The translations under genes were made by a program, and so were the position numbers. 64,000 nucleotides of DNA from Flavobacterium sp. 102 (GTDB taxonomy: Bacteria; Bacteroidota; Bacteroidia; Flavobacteriales; Flavobacteriaceae): positions 2,728,001-2,792,000 of the forward strand of contig NZ_RBKX01000001.1 of NCBI RefSeq assembly GCF_003634615.1, in the 5' to 3' direction. Of this stretch, positions 19,701 through 27,532 are shown in pieces. Numbering within the stretch: position 1 is the first letter of the stretch; each line of letters opens with the position of its first letter. Under the pieces are notes generated by a model. It did not search any database and was not told the DNA's origin. It was given only the letters and a program-made list of their open reading frames with translations.

Positions 19701-20378
19701 AGTTCCCGCTTGTGAAACCGTTATAGATTGAGCTGTTGAAGCTATTGGACCACTTGGGCCTGACCATGCATATGAAGTAGCGCTATCGATAGTAGCTGTT
19801 AAAATTGCTTGTCCTCCAACACATATTACTTGATCGTCTAATGATAACGGACAGACAATATTACAATCGGTTGCTCCTGCGCCACCTGTTCCTGCATTGG
19901 TTTGAGTTAATGATATTTGTCCGGCCTGATCGGCAAAGTTGGTCAATAATACCATATAGACTTCACCAACCTGTGCATTAGGTATCGTAAAATTCTCAGT
20001 TGCAGCAGTCGAATAACTACATCCAACCTGATTAGCGGCTGATAAATCGGTTCCTGCACACGTTGGACCAGCAAAAGGTCCCCAAGCAATAAAATCAACA
20101 TCAATTCCGCCCCCACCATTACTGTTTTGAGAAATAGTAAAATTTAAAGTACCGGCAACACTGATTTGTAAAAAAAACCAAGCCGGATTGGGAGTGGTGC
20201 TTAAACAAGACACTGCTCCTGTACTAGGAACTCCAGTCGTATTTGGAAAAGTCAATGCTGATCCTCCTGCACAAAAAGGCTGTGCACCGGGACAAGTTGA
20301 CCCTTGAGAAAATACAGAATGTATTGAAAATAGGCTAATTATTAATAAATAGAAGTAAATTTTTTTCATTACTGACAA
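13764..20378 (-). CDS. Giant type IX-secreted protein with gliding-motility-associated C-terminal domain (type B sorting)
   Basis: 2204-residue cell-surface or secreted protein. The signal peptide is KKIYFYLLIISLFSIHSVFSQ. An N-terminal domain (CPGAQPFCAGGSALTFPNTT) is typical of this class. Ig/HYR-like modules follow to about residue 730 (PLPTASISGT... type). From about 740 to 1940 there are 12 copies of a roughly 100-residue unit with the core CDxNxDGxxxFDLT, a YYxTxxDA strand, an Ala/Ile-Y-x-Q-x-(I/L)-(Y/W)-VRVE strand and TGC. The end (YPHYFTPNGDGIHDTWNV...FDRYGKLLKQ...GWDGTYNGQPLPSTDYWF) is the CHU_C-type sorting signal read by the type IX secretion system. It is probably an adhesin or surface matrix protein. 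Confidence 0.92.
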   Translation of the reverse strand: MSVMKKIYFYLLIISLFSIHSVFSQGSTCPGAQPFCAGGSALTFPNTTGVPSTGAVSCLSTTPNPAWFFLQISVAGTLNFTISQNSNGGGGIDVDFIAWGPFAGPTCAGTDLSAANQVGCSYSTAATENFTIPNAQVGEVYMVLLTNFADQAGQISLTQTNAGTGGAGATDCNIVCPLSLDDQVICVGGQAILTATIDSATSYAWSGPSGPIASTAQSITVSQAGTYTVVVNKPGCVANATASATVSFYAPPPINLPVNLEECTPNPVYNLNEAIANIFNGTGLNSSDFEASFHTSAANAQDIISPIGNPSAYPGPAGGAGACSTIYLSLTDNGPTSSGCVSVFSFTICNITCSLEPNVPPNLTLCESSLGSGTANFNFIPQTPIVLGTQYSAANHTVTYHLTQANADNDVGAITSVVGTNGQTIYVRLEENANPTTFGTTFFQLIVNPLPTVTISGTTSICSGNNTVITFNGTPNAQVTYNVNGNPNEIITLDGTGTNTITTPNLTANSTYTLVSVLNPVTNCSRNITGTAVVTVLPLPTASISGTTAVCQNAVSPQITLTGASGTAPYTFTYSINNVVQPTVTTLAGNSFSFNAPTATAGTFVYSLINVSGSGTPTCSQNQDGTATITVNPLPTAVITGSVASCLNAPYPQVIITGANGTQPYTFTYTLNNGAPISNSTTGGNSFIIDVPTDVAGSFTYDLISVVDDSSTSCSQLQSGSAVVTVATPPVISQPTDYVVCDDNNDTISCLFDLGTKINEVNGGNPNIVVDFYETDTSGSAIPLNVNYCNLTTGLGIQTIYVRAYFVGSPACYSTTTFNLIVNPIPMPNPVIEDYELCDYNSTGDEIEVFTLNSMDTEIANGQTNVTISYYLTQSDAQTQTGSLANSYPNTSNPQQIWFNIRNNTTGCFSVGSFNLIVNPIPPAVTPPTLFECSDGLTNQAEFDLTINEAFVTNNNVSGLTITYYNTLLDAQNEVTANAIQDPLAYIGTDNEIVYIRVEDNATGCYATTTQLLRVTQGPIAITPQALHYCDPNNDGFGFFDLESTRIEIMGGTAVAGVSVSYYETETDALIGAAPSIISPYENINPWTQTIYVRVFYTLTGCANYVQLQLIVDPTPEATEPDDYELCDYTGQIGYEAFDLTTTEPQILGTIDPSLVNVTFHPTFVDAQNETATITGVTNYINQTQWSQTLFVRVEFIATGCYDIVELDLIVNPLPNATQPNYPQYTLCDYNGAIGFETFDLLSQVDPILLGQQGMSVTFYPSLAAAQAQVPGTSINETHPDLQYPNQIIYVQTLGVVITNTLTGCYSISTIDIRVVPLPTPIPPTAPYTICDENQDGFSSFDLATLTADILQGANYILTFYETLSDAELGNLVTAIDITQLYDNINPFTQILYVRAEDPLTGCWSVIPIVLNVNPSPIAPINLDDIVVCDTDNNNQSASTIVDLTVRTPDVLAQQPLAASNYTITYHTTLLRAQNDIPIIPATSYLATTNQTIWVRVEDNTTGCFNIGEFDIIVNIPLLLITPTPLSLCDDDANPNDQFHSFDLTIRDVMITQSLSGYTVTYYPSYALAQAGNPANAIATPTAYTNTSPAVQTLGVVVTSAAGCSSVTTLDIRVLPIPTPNTNPPSLGAKCDDNNPGDMMEVFDLTVNAAYILNGDPNLTLHYYHSQADALVPQNEIPLSTVTAALVGDVDPNEQSVWIRVENNRIDSFGNHCFVLVEQPLTVNPLPTVVQPLAPYRVCDNDTDGLAAFDLTNPILATAILGATQNPADFTITYYLTQAGANPLTNTGETPLPNNYTNTTPDSQNIYIRVVNNATGCVNATGVLTLAVEEYAQATGPQSFSSCDTYTDPYDGVFQLDLTQYETAILNGQDPLVFLISYYHTQADAEQGINAITLAEAQAYITQPDTDQIWVKVENSSNSITPFCYALTTIDIEIERYPNPIITTPNGVTTICVDFTSGLVVRPLTLNSNIPNPADYTFEWYEGTTLIPGATGSTYTVDTASPTGATRSYTVRVISNSLLACETTSLGFDVIQSGPASISTGTAGYTVTNAFTNSQIITVTVEGWGTYEYSLDDGPRQTSNIFEGVSLGNHVIHVWDTEGGIAFSCEELMINDVQVIDYPHYFTPNGDGIHDTWNVVGLFNYAAQTKIFIFDRYGKLLKQISSAGDGWDGTYNGQPLPSTDYWFTVDYPEQGGMKQFKAHFSLKR

Positions 20379-20484
20379 TATTTTTTTGAGGAGCGAAATT
20401 TACATATTTTTAAGAAATATTTATGTTAAATATGAAATATTTTCAAATATTAACACTATTCAGTACAGATTAATTATAATTATT

Positions 20485-20492
20485 TATCTTTG
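20485..20492 (+). promoter_or_regulatory. -7 box TATCTTTG upstream of folE
   Basis: TATCTTTG matches TAnnTTTG and ends 25 nt before the folE ATG. No good -33 TTG is seen at 19-21 bp. Confidence 0.55.
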
Positions 20493-20517
20493 TGGCTTCA
20501 ATTTTTAACCCAAATTA

Positions 20518-21201
20518 ATGGCGAATTTAATGACAAAAAGTGAAATGATAAACGATGAATTAGGAGAAAACCACATTGCTACCAGCGCTCAAAATCCTGT
20601 AAGAAATGACGCTTTTGATTTAAGTGATGATAAAAAAATAGAATTAATAAAAAAAGATGTTGAAAACATCCTTCAAACATTGGGAATGGATTTGACAGAT
20701 GACAGCATAAAAGGAACCCCAAATCGTGTGGCCAAAATGTTTGTCAAAGAGATTTTTGGAGGATTGAATCCTAACAAAAAACCAAGCTCATCGACTTTCA
20801 AAAACAATTACAAGTATGGTGAAATGTTAGTAGAAAAAAACATTACTGTTTATTCTACTTGCGAACACCACTTGCTTCCTATTGTTGGTCGCGCTCACGT
20901 GGCTTACATCTCTAACGGAACTGTGGTTGGCCTTTCTAAAATGAATCGTATTGTGGATTATTTTGCCAAAAGACCTCAAGTACAAGAACGTTTAACCATG
21001 CAAATTGTGCAAGAATTACAAAGAGTTTTAAACACCGAAGATGTTGCCTGTGTTATCGACGCCAAACATTTGTGTGTAAACTCAAGAGGAATTCGCGATA
21101 TTGAAAGCAGTACGGTTACTTCCGAATTTGGTGGTAAATTCAGCGAAGAATTAACCAAACGTGAATTCTTAGATTATATTAGATTAGAAACTAGTTTTTA
21201 A
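20518..21201 (+). CDS. folE: GTP cyclohydrolase I
   Basis: First enzyme of tetrahydrofolate/pterin synthesis, converting GTP to dihydroneopterin triphosphate. It has 227 residues, usual for the family with a longer N-terminal tail. The zinc and catalytic motifs are visible: C115-E-H-H-L-L-P, GRAHVAYIS, KMNRIVDYFAKRPQVQERL, and DAKHLCVNSRGI. The start at 20518 is supported by the promoter spacing; a second Met at codon 4 or 8 is possible. It is followed by a dispersed repeat, so it is probably monocistronic. Confidence 0.97.
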   Translation: MANLMTKSEMINDELGENHIATSAQNPVRNDAFDLSDDKKIELIKKDVENILQTLGMDLTDDSIKGTPNRVAKMFVKEIFGGLNPNKKPSSSTFKNNYKYGEMLVEKNITVYSTCEHHLLPIVGRAHVAYISNGTVVGLSKMNRIVDYFAKRPQVQERLTMQIVQELQRVLNTEDVACVIDAKHLCVNSRGIRDIESSTVTSEFGGKFSEELTKREFLDYIRLETSF

Positions 21202-21202
21202 T

Positions 21203-21307
21203 AGCCCTGATTGCAGCGACATCCTTTTTCTTTTTAGATTGGCCGAAGTGCTAACGTAGGCATATCCTAAAAAGAAAAAGATATAGCGAAAAGCGGGAAA
21301 TAGCTCC
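21203..21307 (-). repeat. Dispersed structured repeat, copy C (inverted relative to A and B)
   Basis: Read on the minus strand it runs GGAGCTATTTCCCGCT, then CGCTATATCTTTTTC, a stem of CTTTTTCTTTTTAG against CTAAAAAGAAAAAG around a 28-nt loop, and ends GCTGCAATCAGGGCT. Blocks and order match copies A and B. It fills most of the gap between folE and cysS. Confidence 0.7.
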
Positions 21308-21314
21308 AAAAAAA

Positions 21315-22796
21315 ATGCAACTTTATAAAAATCATACCCTCAAAATATACAATTCCCTTTCGGGAGACAAAGAACTTTTCAAACCTGTGCATGAAGGTAA
21401 TGTTGGGATGTATGTTTGTGGACCAACGGTTTACAGCAATGTCCATTTAGGCAACGTGCGCACGTTTATGTCATTTGACATGATTTTCAGATACTTATTG
21501 CATTTGGGCTACAAAGTGCGTTATGTGCGCAACATTACCGATGTTGGCCATATCGTAGACGATGTTGATGATGGTGAAGATAAAATTGCCAAAAAAGCCA
21601 GAGTAGAACAATTAGAACCTATGGAAATCGTGCAACGTTACACGGTTGATTTTCATGAGGTGCTAAACCAATTCAACTTTTTACCGCCAAGTATTGAACC
21701 AACAGCAACCGGACATATCATTGAGCAAATTGAAATCGTAAGACAAATTATTGAAAAAGGATTTGCTTATGAAACCAACGGTTCGGTATATTTCGACGTA
21801 GTAAAGTTTAATGAAACCAATCACTACGGAAAATTAAGCGGTCGCAACATTGACGAAATGTTAGCCAATACTCGTGATACCGACGGACAAAGCGATAAAA
21901 AGAATCCTCAAGATTTTGCATTGTGGAAAAAAGCTGAACCGGAACACATTATGCGTTGGCCTTCTCCTTGGGGCATTGGTTTCCCGGGTTGGCATTTGGA
22001 ATGTACTGCGATGAGCACGAAATATTTAGGAGAAACATTTGACATACACGGTGGCGGAATGGATTTAAAGTTCCCGCACCATGAATGTGAGATTGCTCAA
22101 AACGAGGCTTGCACCGGTCACAGTCCGGTGAATTATTGGATGCATGCCAATATGCTGACACTGAACGGCAAAAAAATGTCGAAATCAACCGGAAATAACA
22201 TTTTACCGGATGAAATTTACAATGGCGGAAGTCCGTTTTTGAGCAAAGCTTTCTCTGCTAATGTAGCTCGTTTCTTTATGATGCAAGCGCATTACAGAAG
22301 TATTTTAGATTTTACCAATGAAGGGATTTTGGCTTCTGAAAAAGGCTTTAACCGTTTGTTAGAAGGTTTGGATATTCTGAAAGAATTACAACCCAATGCT
22401 TCGTCTACTCTTGATATCGCAACTTGGAAACAAAATTGCTATGACGCAATGAATGATGATTTCAACACACCAATTTTAATTGCCAACTTATTTGAAGGAA
22501 TCAAATTTATCAATTTAGTTAATGACGGAAAAGAAACCCTGACTGCTGAAGATTTGAAAACACTTTCAGAAACCTTGAATACTTTTGTTTTTGATATTTT
22601 AGGGATTAGAAATGAAAAGCTAATCGCCAACAATTCAGATAAATTAGATGGAGTTGTAGAAATGTTGATTACGATGCGTTTGGAAGCTCGTGCCAATAAA
22701 AACTTTGCGCTTTCGGACCAAATTCGCGACCAATTGTTAGCCTTAGGCATTCAATTAAAAGACGGAAAAGAAGGAACCACTTTTAGCATTCAATAA
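21315..22796 (+). CDS. cysS: Cysteinyl-tRNA synthetase
   Basis: Class I aminoacyl-tRNA synthetase charging tRNA-Cys. 493 residues, normal length. The HIGH-type motif is H44-L-G-N in [17 protein letters not shown], with the zinc/cysteine-binding Cys just before it. [10 protein letters not shown] and [11 protein letters not shown] carry the remaining zinc ligands. KMSKS is at 287-291. The C-terminal helical domain ([15 protein letters not shown] end) is complete. The stop codon directly abuts the yidD start, showing a coupled operon cysS-yidD, possibly continuing to lgt. Confidence 0.98.
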   Translation: MQLYKNHTLKIYNSLSGDKELFKPVHEGNVGMYVCGPTVYSNVHLGNVRTFMSFDMIFRYLLHLGYKVRYVRNITDVGHIVDDVDDGEDKIAKKARVEQLEPMEIVQRYTVDFHEVLNQFNFLPPSIEPTATGHIIEQIEIVRQIIEKGFAYETNGSVYFDVVKFNETNHYGKLSGRNIDEMLANTRDTDGQSDKKNPQDFALWKKAEPEHIMRWPSPWGIGFPGWHLECTAMSTKYLGETFDIHGGGMDLKFPHHECEIAQNEACTGHSPVNYWMHANMLTLNGKKMSKSTGNNILPDEIYNGGSPFLSKAFSANVARFFMMQAHYRSILDFTNEGILASEKGFNRLLEGLDILKELQPNASSTLDIATWKQNCYDAMNDDFNTPILIANLFEGIKFINLVNDGKETLTAEDLKTLSETLNTFVFDILGIRNEKLIANNSDKLDGVVEMLITMRLEARANKNFALSDQIRDQLLALGIQLKDGKEGTTFSIQ

Positions 22797-23039
22797 ATGT
22801 GGAAGAAAATTGTAATAGCGCCACTCCTATTGCTTATCTATTTTTATAAGATTGTGATTTCGCCTTTGCTACCATCAAGTTGTAGGTTTCAACCAACTTG
22901 CTCAAGTTATTTTATGGAAGCTTTGAAAATTCATGGTCCTTTTTATGGCACTTATCTTGGTGTAAAAAGAATTTTGAGTTGCCATCCTTGGGGGAAAAAC
23001 GGTTACGATCCGGTTCCTGAGAAAAAATGTTCTCACTAA
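22797..23039 (+). CDS. yidD: Membrane protein insertion efficiency factor YidD
   Basis: Small 80-residue factor that helps YidC insert inner-membrane proteins. The N-terminal amphipathic/membrane helix ([21 protein letters not shown]) is followed by the signature [17 protein letters not shown] with its conserved Cys residues and [18 protein letters not shown] follows the cysS stop without a gap, so translation is probably coupled. Confidence 0.95.
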   Translation: MWKKIVIAPLLLLIYFYKIVISPLLPSSCRFQPTCSSYFMEALKIHGPFYGTYLGVKRILSCHPWGKNGYDPVPEKKCSH

Positions 23040-23118
23040 AGAAAAGGTTAATTTTTTTTCAGTTCCAAACAATTCACTATTTTTACCATAATAACTTAAC
23101 CCCATAATTTACTAATTT

Positions 23119-24051
23119 ATGATTTGGAATCCATCAGAAGGTATAGAACTTGGTTTCTTTACTGTTCGGTATTACAGCTTAATGTTTGTAATTGCCTTTG
23201 GTTTAGGATGGTATATAATGAAAAAAATATACGACCGGGAAAACGAACCTATAGAAAAACTCGATACTTTATTTATTTGGACTGTTGTGGCTACTTTGTT
23301 GGGCGCACGTTTAGGACATGTTTTCTTTTACCAATGGGATTATTTCAAAGACCATTTAATGGAAATCCTTTTACCATTTAGATTCGAGCCTCAATTTGAA
23401 TTTACCGGTTTTCAAGGTTTAGCCAGTCACGGTGCCGCTGTTGGAATCATCATAACGATGTATTTCTACAGTAAGAAAATCATAAAAAGACCAATCCTTT
23501 GGGTGCTTGATCGGGTAGTAATTCCGGTTTCTTGCGGGGCTATTTTTGTTAGAATCGGGAACTTCTTCAACTCAGAAATTTATGGTCATACCACTTCTGC
23601 CAATAACTTTTTTGGTGTAAAATTCATTCGAGAAGAAGAGTTTTGGGAAAGCCATAATTTAAAATACATTACCGGGGCTACCAATAACAGTGAAGGTTAT
23701 AACCTAATTCAACACGACCCAAAATTCACAGAAGTTTTGAGTCAAATTCCATACAGACATCCGGCGCAACTCTATGAAGCAGGATTGTACATCATAGTTT
23801 TCTTAGTACTTTACTTTTTATACTGGAAAACCAAAGCCGCTGAAAAACAAGGATTAATCTTTGGCTATTTCTTAATCTTACTTTGGACTGTTCGATTCAT
23901 TGTAGAATACGTAAAAGTAAGCCAAGGTGGCATCGAAGAAAGTTTAAAACTATTCACCACCGGACAATGGCTAAGTATACCATTTATCCTAGTTGGAGTT
24001 TATTATTTATTTATGGCAGAAAAACCCATTGAAGATGATATAAACAAATAA
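23119..24051 (+). CDS. lgt: Prolipoprotein diacylglyceryl transferase
   Basis: Inner-membrane enzyme that attaches diacylglycerol to the lipobox Cys of lipoproteins, several of which are encoded in this window. 310 residues with about seven membrane segments. The Lgt signature is visible as RIGNFFNSEIYGH. The catalytic-region motif GFQGLASHGAAVG is also present, as is the conserved HPAQLYEAGLY near the C-terminus. The insertion between the signature and HPAQLYE (ATNNSEGYNLIQHDPKF) is larger than in E. coli but usual in Bacteroidota. A terminator follows. Confidence 0.97.
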   Translation: MIWNPSEGIELGFFTVRYYSLMFVIAFGLGWYIMKKIYDRENEPIEKLDTLFIWTVVATLLGARLGHVFFYQWDYFKDHLMEILLPFRFEPQFEFTGFQGLASHGAAVGIIITMYFYSKKIIKRPILWVLDRVVIPVSCGAIFVRIGNFFNSEIYGHTTSANNFFGVKFIREEEFWESHNLKYITGATNNSEGYNLIQHDPKFTEVLSQIPYRHPAQLYEAGLYIIVFLVLYFLYWKTKAAEKQGLIFGYFLILLWTVRFIVEYVKVSQGGIEESLKLFTTGQWLSIPFILVGVYYLFMAEKPIEDDINK

Positions 24052-24054
24052 AAA

Positions 24055-24082
24055 AAATCCCTCGAAATGAGGGATTTTTTTT
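24055..24082 (+). terminator. Terminator after lgt
   Basis: ATCCCTC-GAAA-TGAGGGAT-type stem flanked by A-run and T-run directly behind the lgt stop. Confidence 0.9.
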
Positions 24083-24149
24083 ATGAATTATTTTTTTTCT
24101 TATAAACAAACTATTAGCTTAGCACTCTAATAAAAAACCTATTTTGTTC

Positions 24150-24575
24150 ATGAAAAAAATTTCAATTATTGCTTTATTATTATCGATGAGTATTTTGTTT
24201 AATAGTTGCGGCGTGATGTTTGGTGGCAGCAAATACCAAGGTACCATTGTGGCCAAAGACCATCCGAATGCTGAAATTTATGCTAACGGTAAAAAATTAG
24301 GAAATGGTACAGCTACTGCGCTATTCCATAGAGACCAACCTTTAGTGGTTGAAGTGAAGCAAGAAGGCTGTGAAACAAAATCACAAACCTTTGACAAATC
24401 GTTTAGAACAGGAAACTTCATATTGAGCGTTTTGTCTTTTGGATTAGTCGGATTGGCTGTTGATTTAGGAACAGGTGCGTCTTACAAACCGAACCACAAA
24501 AAAAATCCTGAAGTTCAAAAAGTAACTGATAAAGATTACACCTTCAATATAGATTACTCAAATTGTAAAAAATAA
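24150..24575 (+). CDS. Small lipoprotein of unknown function (PEGA-like)
   Basis: 141 residues from the ATG at 24150; a TTG two codons upstream is in frame but unneeded. The signal peptide ends in LFNSC, a lipobox with Cys20. The mature part (AKDHPNAEIYANGKKLGNGTATALFHRDQPLVVEVKQEGCETKSQTF) reads like a PEGA-type surface beta-domain. A hydrophobic glycine-rich segment follows (FILSVLSFGLVGLAVDLGTGA), which could be a second membrane contact. Similar proteins are common in Bacteroidota, without a known role. It is monocistronic with its own terminator. Confidence 0.75.
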   Translation: MKKISIIALLLSMSILFNSCGVMFGGSKYQGTIVAKDHPNAEIYANGKKLGNGTATALFHRDQPLVVEVKQEGCETKSQTFDKSFRTGNFILSVLSFGLVGLAVDLGTGASYKPNHKKNPEVQKVTDKDYTFNIDYSNCKK

Positions 24576-24587
24576 TAATAGTACCAC

Positions 24588-24620
24588 TAAAAAAGCCTCA
24601 ATTTCTTGAGGCTTTTTTTT
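24588..24620. terminator. Terminator after the PEGA-like lipoprotein gene
   Basis: AAAAAGCCTCAA and TTGAGGCTTTTT form a perfect stem with a short loop and flanking A/T runs; it can also serve the convergent pseudouridine synthase gene. Confidence 0.9.
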
Positions 24621-24647
24621 ATTCCGCTTTGCTACAAGCATTTCGTA

Positions 24648-25700
24648 CTACTGACTCGAATCTTCTTCGTTAACTTCCGTATGCGACTTAGCATAATTAC
24701 GCCATTTCTCAATACAGTCTTTCATATCATCGGGAAGTTCGGTGTCAAAACGCATAAACTCTTTTGTAGTTGGATGTTCAAAACCAAGAGTTTTAGCATG
24801 TAATGCTTGTCTTGGCAAAGTTTTAAAACAGTTGTCGATAAACTGTTTGTATTTGGTAAAAGTCGTTCCTTTCAAAATCAAATCACCGCCATAACGCGCA
24901 TCGTTGAATAAAGTGTGACCAATGTATTTCATGTGAACACGTATTTGATGCGTTCTTCCGGTTTCCAATTTACAAGAAACCAAAGTGACATAACCAAAAC
25001 GCTCCAAAACTTTATAATGGGTAACCGCATGCTTTCCAACATCACCTTCAGGGAAAACAGCCATTTGCATTCGGTCTTTGACATGTCGAGCAATATTACC
25101 TTCTATCGTGCCTTCATCTTCTTTGACATTACCCCAAACCAACGCAATATATTCGCGTTCCGAAGATTTGTCTTCAAATTGTTTGGCCAAATGCGTCATC
25201 GCGGCTTCGGTTTTAGCCACAACCAAAAGTCCGGTAGTATTTTTATCGATGCGATGCACCAAACCGGGCCTTTCGCTGGAGTTCATTGGTAAATTATCAA
25301 AATGAAATGCCAAAGCATTGACCAAAGTTCCGGTGTAATTGCCGTGTCCGGGATGAACTACCAAACCAACAGGTTTATTGATGACCAACAAAGCGTCGTC
25401 TTCATAAACAATATCCAACGGGATGTTTTCGGGAATAATATGATTTTCAAATGGCGGATGTTCCAACATCACGCGAACCACATCAAAAGGTTTTACGCGG
25501 TAATTGGATTTTACCGGAACATCATTCACCCAAATATTGCCTTTCTCAGCCGCGATTTGGATTTTATTGCGCGTAGCATTTTCTATCAATTGCATCAGGA
25601 ATTTATCGACACGCAATAGCGATTGTCCCTTTGCAGAAACAAATCTATGGTGTTCGAACAATTCGTCTTCTAAATCAGTAACGTCGTTTGAATTATTCAT
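24648..25700 (-). CDS. RluA-family 23S rRNA pseudouridine synthase (RluD-like)
   Basis: Isomerises uridines in 23S rRNA. 350 residues. An N-terminal S4 RNA-binding domain (about 27-75, LLRVDKFLMQLIENATRNKI) is followed by the catalytic domain with D152 in HRIDKNTTGLLVVAKT. Other motifs are VVHPGHGNYTGTLVNAL and GRTHQIRVHMKYIGHTLFND. The start overlaps the end of the PASTA gene by 8 nt, so the two form an operon, an arrangement that is common in Flavobacteria. RluD-type specificity (helix 69) is the likeliest, but RluC cannot be excluded. Confidence 0.92.
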   Translation of the reverse strand: MNNSNDVTDLEDELFEHHRFVSAKGQSLLRVDKFLMQLIENATRNKIQIAAEKGNIWVNDVPVKSNYRVKPFDVVRVMLEHPPFENHIIPENIPLDIVYEDDALLVINKPVGLVVHPGHGNYTGTLVNALAFHFDNLPMNSSERPGLVHRIDKNTTGLLVVAKTEAAMTHLAKQFEDKSSEREYIALVWGNVKEDEGTIEGNIARHVKDRMQMAVFPEGDVGKHAVTHYKVLERFGYVTLVSCKLETGRTHQIRVHMKYIGHTLFNDARYGGDLILKGTTFTKYKQFIDNCFKTLPRQALHAKTLGFEHPTTKEFMRFDTELPDDMKDCIEKWRNYAKSHTEVNEEDSSQ

Positions 25701-26310
25701 CTAAAGGCATTATTTCTGTGGAATCAACTGCGGTAGAATCAACAACAGTATCAACAAAACCAACTTTTCCATCACCTAAAACCAAATCGATTTTAGAGGA
25801 TTTCAGTACTTTATCTCCGGCCTTAAGTTTCTTGCCATTCATTCTTACTTCCAATACCATATCTTTTCCCAAATAAGGTTTATAGGTAATCGTTCCTTCT
25901 TTTAAACCAACCGCTTCCAAAGTCGGTACCGCTTGACGATAGGTTTTCTCAATCAAATCAGGCACAGAAACCATGGTATAAGTGGAAGCATTAATTTTGA
26001 TATAAATCTTTCTGCCTTCTTTTACCTTTGCTCCTGCTTTAGGCTCTTGCTCAACAATAGTCAGCTTTGGAAACTCCGGTCTGAAATCAACCGTGTCCAA
26101 AATAATATAGTCTAAATCTAAGGCATCCAATTTCTCTTCAGCTTGCTCCGCTGACAGTTTACTCAAATCCGGCACCGTAATTTCTTGTCCGTGATTGGTC
26201 GTGTAAGTAATCCAATGAAAAAAGAGATAAGCGATAATCGCAAAAATGGCCATGGAGGCAAGCATTTGGGCAAAGAAAACCCGACTGGTTAAATATTTGC
26301 GTAGACTCAT
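25693..26310 (-). CDS. Membrane-anchored PASTA-domain protein
   Basis: 205 residues. One N-terminal membrane helix (VFFAQMLASMAIFAIIAYLFF) places the rest in the periplasm. Three PASTA-like units follow, e.g. VPDLSKLSAEQAEEKLDAL and VPDLIEKTYRQAVPTLEAV. PASTA domains bind peptidoglycan or muropeptides in kinases and PBPs, but here there is no kinase attached. The co-transcribed partner is a pseudouridine synthase and the divergent neighbour is ddl, a peptidoglycan precursor enzyme, which fits a cell-wall link. Confidence 0.9.
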   Translation of the reverse strand: MSLRKYLTSRVFFAQMLASMAIFAIIAYLFFHWITYTTNHGQEITVPDLSKLSAEQAEEKLDALDLDYIILDTVDFRPEFPKLTIVEQEPKAGAKVKEGRKIYIKINASTYTMVSVPDLIEKTYRQAVPTLEAVGLKEGTITYKPYLGKDMVLEVRMNGKKLKAGDKVLKSSKIDLVLGDGKVGFVDTVVDSTAVDSTEIMPLDE

Positions 26311-26328
26311 AGAGAAATTTTATTTGAG

Positions 26329-26336
26329 CAAAGATA
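26329..26336 (-). promoter_or_regulatory. -7 box TATCTTTG for the PASTA/RluA operon
   Basis: On the minus strand TATCTTTG matches TAnnTTTG about 19 nt before the PASTA ATG. Confidence 0.6.
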
Positions 26337-26337
26337 T

Positions 26338-26500
26338 AAAAAAGATACGCTTCGCTCCTAGATAATTAGATACGCCCTTTGGCCTCTTAGAAACGCTTCG
26401 CTGTTAGATAGTTAGAAATGAAATAATTTAAAAATCCAACAATCTAAAGGCAAAGCCGTGTCTAACAATCTAAAAATCTAAAGGCAAAGCCATATCTATG
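26338..26500. repeat. Degenerate intergenic repeats between PASTA and ddl genes
   Basis: Contains two direct copies of AATCTAAAGGCAAAGCC with CGTGTCTA or CATATCTA after them (about 26440-26500), and the related stretches GATACGCTTCGCTCCTAGA and AGAAACGCTTCGCTGTTAGA (26345-26410). No gene is present. It looks like relics of a palindromic intergenic repeat family. Confidence 0.5.
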
Positions 26501-26511
26501 AAAAAAAATGA

Positions 26512-26519
26512 TAATTTTG
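26512..26519 (+). promoter_or_regulatory. -7 box TAATTTTG upstream of ddl
   Basis: TAATTTTG matches TAnnTTTG 35 nt before the ddl ATG and is preceded by the repeat region. Confidence 0.55.
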
Positions 26520-26554
26520 TTATAACTAAAACACCAACCTAACTCTAACTACTA

Positions 26555-27529
26555 ATGAAAAAAGTAGCCATCATCATGGGCGGATATTCGAGCGAATATC
26601 AAATATCACTTAAAAGCGGCAATGTGGTTTATCAATTTTTAGACCAAACAAAATATAAAGGCTATCGCATTCATATTTTCAAAGAAAAATGGGTATATGC
26701 AGATGAAAATGACAACGAATTTCCTATTGACAGAAATGACTTTTCCACGACAGTAAATGGCGAAAAAATCAACTTTGATGTGGTGTTTAATGCCATTCAC
26801 GGAACTCCGGGCGAAGATGGCTTAATGCAGGCTTACTTCGAATTGTTAGGGATTCCGCAAAGTTCTTGTGATTATTACCAAGCGGCTTTGACTTTTAACA
26901 AGCGTGATTTATTGTCGGTTTTAAAACCGTATGGAATCAAAACGGCGACTTCTTGTTACCTCAATCTGGGCGATGAAATTAATGTTGAAGCTATTCTGAA
27001 AACCGTTGGTTTGCCTTGTTTTGTAAAGCCCAACAAATCAGGGTCGAGTTTTGGCATTTCGAAAGTGAAGTCGGAAGCAGAATTTTTACCGGCGATTGAA
27101 AACGCCTATAAAGAAGACAACGAAATCATCATTGAAAGCTTCTTGGACGGCACCGAAGTTTCTGTTGGTGTCATTAATTACAAAGGAAAAATAACCGTTT
27201 TACCAATAACGGAAATCGTTTCAGAGAATGATTTCTTTGATTATGAAGCCAAATATTTAGGTAAATCTCAGGAAATCACTCCGGCGCGTATTTCAGATGA
27301 AATGACTGCAAAGGTTTCGGCTGTTGCCAAAAAAGCCTACGAGGTTTTAAAAATGAGCGGCTTTTCAAGAAGTGAATTCATCATCGTAAACGGTGAACCA
27401 CATATGTTAGAAATGAATACCATTCCGGGATTAACAACCGAAAGTTTGATTCCGCAACAAGCCAAAGAAGCGGGCATTTCATTGACCGATTTATTTACTA
27501 ACGCTTTGGAATTGGCTTTAAACAAATAA
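26555..27529 (+). CDS. ddl: D-alanine--D-alanine ligase
   Basis: ATP-grasp enzyme making the D-Ala-D-Ala end of peptidoglycan precursors. 324 residues. Motifs: VAIIMGGYSSEYQISLKSG at the N-terminus, NAIHGTPGEDG, the ATP-grasp lysine segment CFVKPNKSGSSFGISKV, EVSVGVI, and the metal-binding end EMNTIPGLTTESLIPQQA. It heads an operon ddl - 133-aa membrane protein - coaD with gaps of 3 nt and a 1-nt overlap. Confidence 0.97.
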   Translation: MKKVAIIMGGYSSEYQISLKSGNVVYQFLDQTKYKGYRIHIFKEKWVYADENDNEFPIDRNDFSTTVNGEKINFDVVFNAIHGTPGEDGLMQAYFELLGIPQSSCDYYQAALTFNKRDLLSVLKPYGIKTATSCYLNLGDEINVEAILKTVGLPCFVKPNKSGSSFGISKVKSEAEFLPAIENAYKEDNEIIIESFLDGTEVSVGVINYKGKITVLPITEIVSENDFFDYEAKYLGKSQEITPARISDEMTAKVSAVAKKAYEVLKMSGFSRSEFIIVNGEPHMLEMNTIPGLTTESLIPQQAKEAGISLTDLFTNALELALNK

Positions 27530-27532
27530 ATT

